64,000 nucleotides of DNA, from assembly GCA_037893245.1 (NCBI GenBank), contig JBAIAA010000022.1, positions 1-64,000 of the forward strand. Direction: 5' to 3'. Both the position numbers and the translations under genes were made by a program. This stretch comes from Crossaster papposus. Lineage: Eukaryota > Echinodermata > Asteroidea > Velatida > Solasteridae. Below the pieces are notes generated by a model, which did no database searches, was not told the origin of the DNA, and saw nothing but the letters and a program-made list of their open reading frames with translations. Below, in pieces: positions 40,973 to 48,447 of the stretch (position 1 is the stretch's first letter; each line of letters opens with the position of its first letter).

Positions 40973-41680
40973 ATGCAGTCTCATACGTTTGTCATGACGG
41001 ATAACGAGCAGACCTTTGAATTATCGCGACCTATAGATAACGTCGGGGGTGACCGTCGCATGAAGTTAAACAACTTTGCGTTAGATTTGGGTTTTTATAA
41101 CCTCAACAAAAAAGCGTCTGTACTGTGGGAGAGTTTTACGGGTAAAACAAATGATCCGGCGTCAGATCAAATTGTCGATCAGGAGGAATATCACGTTGTT
41201 CACGATCGATGGAATCTTTATTCTTTTAAATATTTTATAACAAATTTTCACAATATATCCATAGAGACCTTATCCGATGAACTGTTTTATATATCCATTC
41301 CCGAACAAAATCGCATAAAACTATCAGGTAATTTGTCTAAACTGTTAGGTTTACCTAGGGGTTGGCTTTATGGTGGTAATCATTTTGGAAAATTTAACCT
41401 AAATCTATACAGCAAGGTTTTTTTACATTGCGAAGAACTGTCTACGCATTCAAATTTTGTTAACGGAAAACAAACCAACCTGTTGGAGAGTATACCTTTA
41501 TCGGGTGAGGCTGCTCGTTCAAACAATCCCCAAGAACCAATTTATATCAAATATAACAAGTGTTCAAAAGAGTTAGTCAGCGATAACATAAACAGCCTCA
41601 CGTTTTCGTTAAAAAACGGTCTTGGCGAGGTGTTAGATAACAGAGGTAAAGAGATAATTTTTAACGTAGAAATATTTTAG
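40973..41680 (+). CDS. Penton-like minor capsid protein, paralogue 2
   Basis: The 235-aa protein starts 13 bp after paralogue 1 and shares its N-terminus (MQSHTFVMT), HCEELSTHSNF loop and C-terminal NSLTFSLKNGLGEVLDNRG block. The centre (about residues 40-110) is more diverged and has an extra charged segment (KTNDPASDQIVDQEEYH). The leader GTTACTTTTGTAAAATG is repeated exactly before the next gene. If pentons are used at the vertices, two versions could serve alternative receptors or positions (inference). Confidence 0.65.
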   Translation: MQSHTFVMTDNEQTFELSRPIDNVGGDRRMKLNNFALDLGFYNLNKKASVLWESFTGKTNDPASDQIVDQEEYHVVHDRWNLYSFKYFITNFHNISIETLSDELFYISIPEQNRIKLSGNLSKLLGLPRGWLYGGNHFGKFNLNLYSKVFLHCEELSTHSNFVNGKQTNLLESIPLSGEAARSNNPQEPIYIKYNKCSKELVSDNINSLTFSLKNGLGEVLDNRGKEIIFNVEIF

Positions 41681-41693
41681 TTACTTTTGTAAA

Positions 41694-42320
41694 ATGACGA
41701 CTAGTATTTATCCTGATCTAAAAAGTACCATCGAAGATGGTGCTAGTACGAGGGTGTTTCGATTGCAAAAGATCGAAGAAGTTCAAAAAGATATATTGGC
41801 GCAACGAGAACAGCGAAGCGCGTTGTGTAAAAAATACGGTAAGTTAATTACGACATTATCTACAACAGAAAACCTAGCTGAGGCGAGTGGAGTAATTTGT
41901 GGGGGTTTGGGAATCGCAGCTATAAGCGGTGCCATTACGTCACCCGTTGGTTTTGCGTTAGAGGGAGTAGCCTTGAGTTTTGGTTGCGCCGCGCTCTTGC
42001 TAAAATATTTTAGCAAGCGATTTAGACGTAAAGCTAAAAAACACGACGAGATTAGAGTCTTGGCCGAGGCTAAGCTCAACAGCGTAAGAGATCTTATTTC
42101 TCAAGCTATAGAGGACGGCGATATATCCCACGAAGAGTACGCTTTGGTGTTGAAGGAACTGAGGCAATTTAACGATATGAAAGAGGCTATCAGGTCCGAC
42201 AGCTTGCTGTCAGAAAAGAAAGGTGAGAGCGATATGGAATCACAGATTAAGAAACGTGTGGAAGAGTTGGTTTTGAAGGAAAAAAAAGGAATTATCGAAA
42301 AACTTACAGCTTCACAATAA
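41694..42320 (+). CDS. Core Polinton two-helix membrane protein, 208 aa
   Basis: A charged coiled-coil N-terminus (RLQKIEEVQKDILAQREQR) is followed by two hydrophobic segments (ASGVICGGLGIAAISGAI and GVALSFGCAALLLKYF). A highly recognisable KKHDEIRVLAEAKLNSVRDL region and a charged helical tail come next. This family is common in Polintons; function unknown, probably a virion membrane protein. It shares its promoter-like leader with the gene upstream and ends in an AATAAAT-ACA-ATTTATT hairpin. Confidence 0.75.
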   Translation: MTTSIYPDLKSTIEDGASTRVFRLQKIEEVQKDILAQREQRSALCKKYGKLITTLSTTENLAEASGVICGGLGIAAISGAITSPVGFALEGVALSFGCAALLLKYFSKRFRRKAKKHDEIRVLAEAKLNSVRDLISQAIEDGDISHEEYALVLKELRQFNDMKEAIRSDSLLSEKKGESDMESQIKKRVEELVLKEKKGIIEKLTASQ

Positions 42321-42332
42321 ATACAATTTATT
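42316..42332 (+). terminator. AATAAAT...ATTTATT hairpin at gene end
   Basis: A perfect 7-bp stem with ACA loop overlaps the TAA stop of the 208-aa gene and includes AATAAA, so it may combine a hairpin and a polyadenylation signal. Confidence 0.5.
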
Positions 42333-42420
42333 TCGATCAACCTCCTCCTTATCCATCAGCTCCGCCTTTTTGTGCCAAACGCGATGACATTTGAAACCCC
42401 CAAAAACTTACAGCTTAAAC

Positions 42421-42720
42421 CGACAAAAAACAACCTTTGGTTAGCGTGGCTAGCTAACAGACAAAACAAACAACCTTTTGTCAGCGCGGCTAGCTAATTG
42501 CATTTCATATCTTATCTTGTTACAGACAAAACAAACAACCTTTTGTCAGCGTGGCTCTCAAACAAAAAACTAATTGCATTTCATATCCTGTTACTGTCAA
42601 AACAAACAACCTTTGGTCGGTGTTGCTCTCAACCAGGAGAATTTATACAAACAAACCCACCGCCCTTCACAGGCAAAACAAACAACCTTTGGACAGCGTG
42701 GCCAGTAGTTTTCCATACAG
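42421..42720. repeat. AAAACAAACAACCTTTTGTCAGCGTGGCT repeats
   Basis: About five imperfect copies of a ~30-bp motif (core ACAAACAACCTTT, then GTCAGCGTGGC) are spaced 50-100 bp apart upstream of the last Polinton gene. They look like repeated regulatory or origin-like sites. Confidence 0.6.
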
Positions 42721-42744
42721 CCACACTGAGGGGTGGTGGTTTTG

Positions 42745-42752
42745 TATAAATA
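42745..42752 (+). promoter_or_regulatory. TATAAATA box for the last Polinton gene
   Basis: TATAAATA lies after GGTGGTTTTG and downstream of the ~30-bp repeats, with splice-like signals further on. Unlike other genes of the element, its ATG (43185) is over 400 bp away, so a spliced leader is likely. Confidence 0.4.
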
Positions 42753-42902
42753 CTGCAGCATTAGCCAGCCGTTTCATACAGCGTGAGTCAAGCCAAAACA
42801 GCCTTTAGTTCGTACAGCGTGAGCTAAAACAGTTTTTGCATAAGACAGCGAGCCAGGCCCCGTGTGTTTTACTTTTAACCCAGAACTCAGCTACTAAAAA
42901 AG

Positions 42903-43180
42903 GTAAGAGAATATAATTGTTTTGTTTACGTGAGTAGCTCAAAAGAATAATTGCTATGATATTAAAACTGTACTCTACAAATTTATCACAGATCGTCTCA
43001 CTCACTACCATCTCTCCTCTATCACAGACGTTAGAAAAACAACTGGCGGATTATATTTGAAAGGTGAGAATATAAATGTTTAAATATGTATTCTTCTAAT
43101 GTTGTTTACGTGAGTAGCTCAAAAGAATAATTGCTATGATATTAAAACTCTATCTATTCTTGTATTTTTATTTGCTTTAG
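42903..43180 (+). other. Predicted spliced 5' leader with a duplicated intron segment
   Basis: Two donor-like sites (AAAAAAG|GTAAGA at 42903, AAAG|GTGAGA at 43064) are each followed by the same 46-bp block GTTTACGTGAGTAGCTCAAA...ATTAAAACT. Acceptor-like sites are ATTTATCACAG (42991) and TTTGCTTTAG (43180), the last just before TATCATG. This suggests two small introns made by duplication. Confidence 0.45.
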
Positions 43181-43184
43181 TATC

Positions 43185-43967
43185 ATGACGTTTCCAAGGC
43201 AAGTCCTCAAACTCACTTATATGAGGGAAGACGTCGATGAAGCCAATCGCCTCATCGACACAAGCGGCGAGTGGGTGGTGCACCAATTTCACCAATACCA
43301 CCAACTAGTCGCTGAGGCAAAAAGACTCATCACCGACGGTCTGCATGAAGAAGCCTTGGAGACCCTAAACCACGCACCAAATAACTTTAGTCCGCCACCA
43401 CTGCCAACTTTAAAAGTCCAAGAAAATGATGAAGAAGTAGAGGAACAGCCCAAAATAAAGAAAAATACCCCGACTCCCGAAGAAATGTACAACAAACTAA
43501 AAAATACTTATAATATGCCACGACAGTTACGTAATTGGGAAGATATTCCTTTACCAGGTAATGAACGACACAATTTAAGGGATTTAGAACAACGCGTAAA
43601 AGAATTCGGTGGAAAGTATAAAGAGGGGGAAAACAGGGGTTTGTTTAGCGCGGCAAATTTTGGGAACTGGTTAGAAATTTCATTTCAAACATTTCGGCGA
43701 GATAAAAAAAAGGGCGAGGTATTTTTACCAAATTTTGATACATGGTTAGAACAAAATTGTGACATAAGAAAACATTGGGCTAAAATATTGAGGGAATTTC
43801 ACAAACTGGTAAAAGAATATCCCCAATTACTTAACTGTCGTCTACCCTTAACTTTTTTCAGAAAAAATAAGAGATTAATTAAGACGTATTTTAGTATCAC
43901 TCCAGCATTAGGCGAAAGATGGAAACACCATAAAGATTGTATTTGTAATCACTGTGGACCTGTGTAA
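43185..43967 (+). CDS. Polinton accessory protein of unknown function, 260 aa
   Basis: It starts at the ATG after TTTGCTTTAGTATC. The N-terminal half is helical, then a Pro/acidic linker (about residues 66-100). The C-terminal half has FGNWLEISFQTFRRDKKKG and FDTWLEQNCDIRKHWAKILREF, followed by YPQLLNCRLPLTFFRKNKRL; these paired W-L-E helices may bind DNA or protein. It ends with CICNHC, a possible metal-binding pair. No family assignment is certain. Its own long leader and repeats suggest separate, perhaps early, regulation. Confidence 0.6.
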   Translation: MTFPRQVLKLTYMREDVDEANRLIDTSGEWVVHQFHQYHQLVAEAKRLITDGLHEEALETLNHAPNNFSPPPLPTLKVQENDEEVEEQPKIKKNTPTPEEMYNKLKNTYNMPRQLRNWEDIPLPGNERHNLRDLEQRVKEFGGKYKEGENRGLFSAANFGNWLEISFQTFRRDKKKGEVFLPNFDTWLEQNCDIRKHWAKILREFHKLVKEYPQLLNCRLPLTFFRKNKRLIKTYFSITPALGERWKHHKDCICNHCGPV

Positions 43968-43970
43968 TTT

Positions 43971-44215
43971 TAGACATGACATCATTTGTAAAAAAGTCTA
44001 TTTTGAGAGAAGGAGACTGGCAGTCTCCTTTTCTAAATATAGACATGACATCATTTTTAAAAAAGTCTATTTTGAGAGAAGGAGACTGCCAGTCTCCTTT
44101 TCTAAATATAGACATGACATCATTTTAAAAAAAGTCTATTTTGAGAGAAGGAGACTGCCAGTCTCCTTTTCTAAATATAGACATGACATCATTTTGAGAG
44201 AAGGAGACTGCCAGT
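43971..44215. repeat. 69-bp tandem repeats with GGAGACTGCCAGTCTCC hairpins
   Basis: Units start at 43971, 44040, 44109 and 44178 (the last is partial). Each complete unit carries GGAGACTG-N-CAGTCTCC, a perfect 8-bp stem, plus TAGACATGACATCATTT. They lie directly after the last gene and before the right terminal repeat. Confidence 0.85.
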
Positions 44216-44355
44216 AAAAAACCTAAAGGGCACTGGCAGATTTTTAGAAGTTAATTTTAGTTATATTATTAAAACTGTAATCAATGAAAATAAAATAAAA
44301 TAGCGCCCTCTGTTGATGGCGCTATTTTAAAATTAATTTTAGTTTGCCATTTATT

Positions 44356-44497
44356 GTTTTTTTATTTAACCCATAGAGGGCGCTCTCGCAAGATAAATAA
44401 GACTAGTTTTTTTGTTAGACTAAATTGAGTTCAAAAGTGGCACACACCAAATTGAGTTTTTTAAGATTTGGTTTACAAGCGGCACATCCCTACTACT
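44356..44497 (-). repeat. Polinton terminal inverted repeat, right
   Basis: 142 bp, the reverse complement of 28648-28789, ending CCCTACTACT. Confidence 0.9.
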
Positions 44498-44503
44498 AAA
44501 GAA
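44498..44503. other. Polinton target-site duplication, right
   Basis: AAAGAA follows the element; together with the last base it gives TAAAGAA, the same heptamer as on the left. Confidence 0.8.
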
Positions 44504-45023
44504 CCTTTAATGAAACTGAATTATTGTGTGTATCTTTGTATTATTAGGTGTGGTTGAGGTCTGCAGTTAAAACTCCGTTTTTACAAACCTAATACTACTG
44601 GTTGGCACAAGTCCGGTATATTGGAAATAGAGGTAACATTGTAAGGGTGTAGTGTTGCATTTTTGTTTTTATTTGTCTAATATTTGACTTTTTGGAAAAC
44701 ATTTAAATTGTAAGGTGTTAGCCTTGTATTTTTATTAAAATTAATAAAATAATTACTTTGGGGAAAACATTTAAATTGCAAGGGGTTAGTTAATAGCCTT
44801 GGATTTTTATTAAAATTACACAAATAAACAACAAGAGAAACTGACTATGTGAATATGCACATTTACAAATAATGCAAACTCAGTTTTACTTGTGGTTTAT
44901 TTGAGTATTATAAAATAAAACGTCGTATCCTTATTGAGTGATCCCCACAATGTCGCTTCCCAGGTTGTATCGTACAATTGGGTGTGATCCCTGGCTAAAC
45001 GGCATTCTGGTGTTTATGACTTA
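44504..45023. repeat. Flank with AAGGGGTTAG-type repeats
   Basis: TTTAAATTGTAAGGTGTTAGCC and TTTAAATTGCAAGGGGTTAG (about 44700-44810) are repeated. They resemble segments at 53968-54056. No gene is seen. Confidence 0.5.
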
Positions 45024-45765
45024 TTATAAGCAGATAAATAAATGATACGGACACAGTCACGATTTGTGTGGTTATACGCCTCAGCCAAACGAATTTTATT
45101 GAAAACGTTCTCAAAACAATTTTCCCGGCTACCGTTTTATGAGGGGCCACCGGGAATTGTGTATCACCACAGGTATTTAACTTCACTTGCTATGGGGCAC
45201 CAACAGCCCCCAGAGCACCATCAGCTCTGTACCAATGTCAGAGTTTGGGCACCATAAGCCCCTAGGCACCATCAGCCTAGACCATTAATCATTCTACACA
45301 ATGGGCGCCAACAGCCCCTGGGCATCAAAGGCCCAGAACCAATTTTCTTGTGAAGTTAGTGTTTCGATCATCGAGTGACCTGGTTTGTTGACCCCGCCAG
45401 GAGACCAGGTCAACCTACCGTTAGGTCAGTTAACTGCCACCATTTGCACAATGATAGCCAACATCTGCAAGACATTAAACTACACGTATATACAATCCTT
45501 TTAACAAGACAAAACTAGAATACATACACACTATATAGTTTACAGGCCCGTTCGTTCCTTGGTTTGTACTTACAGAAGGAAGGAACGGTGCTCATCCCCT
45601 GTTGTACTGACTCAGGGGACGAGCGATCACCTGTTAACAACAATAATCTAAGTTAGGGCTAAATTGTTAAATCGTTCCTTTAATTGGTATAGATCATGGC
45701 CCTTTATATTAACAAAGCCGGGAAAAACTCATGGGCTGTTTTATTTCACTTGCACCAAAAAGGCC
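45024..45765 (-). repeat. Ngaro B2 split direct repeat
   Basis: This 742-bp repeat is the same as 46125-46866, offset 1101 bp. It contains the paired mini-hairpin array (45194-45336) and larger inverted repeats near 45378-45412, 45551-45590 and 45592-45627. Confidence 0.9.
45194..45336. other. Array of six mini-hairpins in three pairs
   Basis: Stems and 7-nt loops: GGGGC-ACCAACA-GCCCC, CAGAGC-ACCATCA-GCTCTG, GGGC-ACCATAA-GCCC, CTAGGC-ACCATCA-GCCTAG, GGGC-GCCAACA-GCCC, CTGGGC-ATCAAAG-GCCCAG. Hairpins 1+2, 3+4 and 5+6 abut directly. Stem bases differ yet pairing is kept, and the loop is nearly constant, as expected of selected RNA or single-strand DNA structure. The same array is at 46295-46437. 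Confidence 0.8.
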
Positions 45766-45799
45766 CTCTCAAAGAGGAGGAAGTTGGGGAGGTGGTGGG

Positions 45800-46128
45800 A
45801 AAATAAATTTGTTAAGACGTATTCAATGTGTTTATTCGCCGAACGTTTTCAAAGTGTTCATTCGCCGAAGGCTGAGACCAAAGTGGCCGCATGGCTTGGT
45901 TTGCCGTGGTATAACACCGCATGAATATTGGTTAGCATTCCCGTGATCTGATTGGTTTATGCCGTTGGAAAACTTTCCAGTCACCCTCTTGTCTTTTATG
46001 TATGTACAGTTTTCTTGCGGCTTAGACTCAGTGCGGTTTATACACGCATTGGGCCTGAAGCGGCCTACGCGGTAATTCCATGTTCCTGCTTATAAATAAT
46101 TTGATCTTTGAGGGATAAAATTTGTTAT
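45800..46128 (-). repeat. Ngaro A2 split direct repeat
   Basis: The 329-bp segment matches 51526-51854. It abuts B1 and is separated from B2 by 34 bp. Includes CTTATAAATAATTTGATC. Confidence 0.85.
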
Positions 46129-46866
46129 AAGCAGATAAATAAATGATACGGACACAGTCACGATTTGTGTGGTTATACGCCTCAGCCAAACGAATTTTAT
46201 TGAAAACGTTCTCAAAACAATTTTCCCGGCTACCGTTTTATGAGGGGCCACCGGGAATTGTGTATCACCACAGGTATTTAACTTCACTTGCTATGGGGCA
46301 CCAACAGCCCCCAGAGCACCATCAGCTCTGTACCAATGTCAGAGTTTGGGCACCATAAGCCCCTAGGCACCATCAGCCTAGACCATTAATCATTCTACAC
46401 AATGGGCGCCAACAGCCCCTGGGCATCAAAGGCCCAGAACCAATTTTCTTGTGAAGTTAGTGTTTCGATCATCGAGTGACCTGGTTTGTTGACCCCGCCA
46501 GGAGACCAGGTCAACCTACCGTTAGGTCAGTTAACTGCCACCATTTGCACAATGATAGCCAACATCTGCAAGACATCAAACTACACGTATATACAATCCT
46601 TTTAACAAGACAAAACTAGAATACATACACACTATATAGTTTACAGGCCCGTTCGTTCCTTGGTTTGTACTTACAGAAGGAAGGAACGGTGCTCATCCCC
46701 TGTTGTACTGACTCAGGGGACGAGCGATCACCTGTTAACAACAATAATCTAAGTTAGGGCTAAATTGTTAAATCGTTCCTTTAATTGGTATAGATCATGG
46801 CCCTTTATATTAACAAAGCCGGGAAAAACTCATGGGCTGTTTTATTTCACTTGCACCAAAAAGGCC
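46125..46866 (-). repeat. Ngaro B1 split direct repeat
   Basis: This is the same 742 bp as 45024-45765, with the mini-hairpin array at 46295-46437. It lies directly after the SGNH hydrolase ORF in the coding direction. Confidence 0.9.
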
Positions 46867-46943
46867 ACACGCGCTCGCGCGGCCAAGGAAAGAAAAACAA
46901 CCCAATTCGAACATTCATCGCTCCAAATACGGTAGGCCTACAA

Positions 46944-47474
46944 CTAACCGTACATGAAGTGTCGAATGGCCGACTGAAAATTTTCCCTGAAAATTGTATT
47001 GCCAGCGGGTGAAAGATGCACCCCATCTTGCCTATACAAGTGAAAATGGGTTCGAATGATTTGGGGGTGATTTAAACTGATTGCGCCCAATCTGCCGCAG
47101 CGGGACCTTGCCCAGCGGTTAACTGCTCGCCGTTGCCTGTCCATACTGTCCTGGGGATTGGCCCCGTAATAGAACGCCCTGGGGAGTATTTCAGACCAGA
47201 GCAAAAGTGTATCTGGATATGTATTTCTACAAAACTGCATAAAAATCACAACGCGTTGTCGCATCGAGAAAAAATCAATATTGCCCAGGTCATTTGAACC
47301 CAAATGTACAATGATAACGGAAGGAAGGGGCCCTTGTATACTTTGTAGTAATTCAGGAAGATCGTTTAGTCCGGCACCGCTTTTGCCTTGCCACAACACA
47401 GTGATATTGGGATCCAAAGGCTGCGCTACCCAGCGAATGAGGGAATCCCCAACGATCCACACGGGACCTGTCAA
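46944..47474 (-). CDS. SGNH-hydrolase (GDSL esterase-like) protein of Ngaro
   Basis: The domain is about 176 aa with all family blocks: WIVGDSLI (block I Ser, about 8-11), LWQGKSGAG (block II Gly), LGSNDLG (block III Asn, about 58-61) and QDGVHLSPAG (block V Asp and His, about 150-154). It would hydrolyse ester bonds; its role in retrotransposition is unknown. No in-frame ATG exists at the start and the open frame runs back to the end of the recombinase gene, so it may be made by reinitiation or frameshift. Intact catalytic residues imply selection. Confidence 0.8.
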   Translation of the reverse strand: MTGPVWIVGDSLIRWVAQPLDPNITVLWQGKSGAGLNDLPELLQSIQGPLPSVIIVHLGSNDLGNIDFFSMRQRVVIFMQFCRNTYPDTLLLWSEILPRAFYYGANPQDSMDRQRRAVNRWARSRCGRLGAISLNHPQIIRTHFHLYRQDGVHLSPAGNTIFRENFQSAIRHFMYG

Positions 47475-47521
47475 ATTAGTGCAAACAAGGGAATTCTTAT
47501 ATCCTAATGTTGTCAGTATCC

Positions 47522-48439
47522 TTATATTCCTGGCATATTGACCGTAGGATTGGGACGAATATAAGTAAATACAGCGTCCGATCGCCAGCGACCCATGCGT
47601 TGAATGTCCGTTGGAGGGACCCCCAATTCATAAGCCGTCGTGGCCGCGCCTATGCGAAATGAGTGGGCACGATAATGGCCTCCTTGCAGCCCACAAAAGG
47701 ACAGGGCTTTTTTCAAGATTGCATTGAACTGGTATGCTGTTAATGGAGTGCCATCAAAATGACAAAATAACGGGCCTTGGCATTGGGGGCGAATTGCCAC
47801 ATAGGCGTGCAGGGCCCGTACAGGGCATAAATCGGGGTTGCGTGAGGAATTCAGCAGTATCTTTTGGGGGGCTCCCGTTTTATTATTTTTACTGTGGTTA
47901 AAGGAAACTAAAACGGCAGCGGTTGGAGTCCCCCAACCGGTGATGTGTATATCTGAAATGTGGAGGAGAGAGTCTTGCGTTTCGTGCTTTGAGTTTGCAG
48001 CGAATTCTCCCAAACGCATAAAGCCAAAAAAGGCACTAAGCACTACTGCTTTAAATAGGGAAGCCTCGTAATGCGAAAAACAGACCTGCTGAAATGTCAG
48101 AATTAATTTGGAAAGAATTGGCAACGACATTGGCAAGCGTTTGTCCCCTGCATTATGGTCCCTCCGGCAACCCTCAAGAAGTTTGGAAACCAGAAAATCT
48201 TTGGTTGGATCCGGCCACCCATTAATTTTGTGATAACATGCAACCCCGGCAAGATAAGTGGTAATCGTGGCGGGAGCTAAACCCTGTAAAGATAGCCAAG
48301 CTACAAACTCTCTGATATCACTGACTTGTGCAGGCAAAGCGGAAATGTCCCTTTCTTTAAATTTACAGAACGCGTTCAAACCGCAAGTGTACGACTTGTG
48401 TGTATGTGACGAAAAAGCTACCGACAGCAGACGAGTCAT
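47522..48439 (-). CDS. Tyrosine recombinase of Ngaro
   Basis: The 305-aa integrase should insert circular DNA made by the RT. It has a SAM-like core-binding N-terminus with KSYTCGLNAFCKFKERD, a catalytic Arg in FMRLGEFA (about 145), the H-x-x-R box in AHSFRIGAAT (about 258-267), a GRWRSDAVFTYIRP segment with the nucleophile Tyr, and GVPPTDIQRMG. The ATG lies 8 bp beyond the RT stop. Frame intact. Confidence 0.9.
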   Translation of the reverse strand: MTRLLSVAFSSHTHKSYTCGLNAFCKFKERDISALPAQVSDIREFVAWLSLQGLAPATITTYLAGVACYHKINGWPDPTKDFLVSKLLEGCRRDHNAGDKRLPMSLPILSKLILTFQQVCFSHYEASLFKAVVLSAFFGFMRLGEFAANSKHETQDSLLHISDIHITGWGTPTAAVLVSFNHSKNNKTGAPQKILLNSSRNPDLCPVRALHAYVAIRPQCQGPLFCHFDGTPLTAYQFNAILKKALSFCGLQGGHYRAHSFRIGAATTAYELGVPPTDIQRMGRWRSDAVFTYIRPNPTVNMPGI

Positions 48440-48447
48440 TTCGTCGC

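Larger units (their letters stand above)
28648..44497. mobile_element. Complete Polinton/Maverick (adintovirus-like endogenous virus)
   Basis: The element is 15.85 kb between 142-bp terminal inverted repeats that read identically. The repeats start 5'-AG, as Polintons do, and have a 6-bp target duplication. It encodes type B DNA polymerase, retroviral-type integrase, packaging ATPase, double-jelly-roll capsid protein, penton-like proteins and core Polinton accessory proteins. Genes are tightly packed, often a few dozen bases apart, and convergent or divergent in blocks. It is inserted in non-coding DNA. Matching termini and mostly intact genes mean a recent insertion. One gene appears interrupted (36015/35994) and no protease gene is visible. 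Confidence 0.95.
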
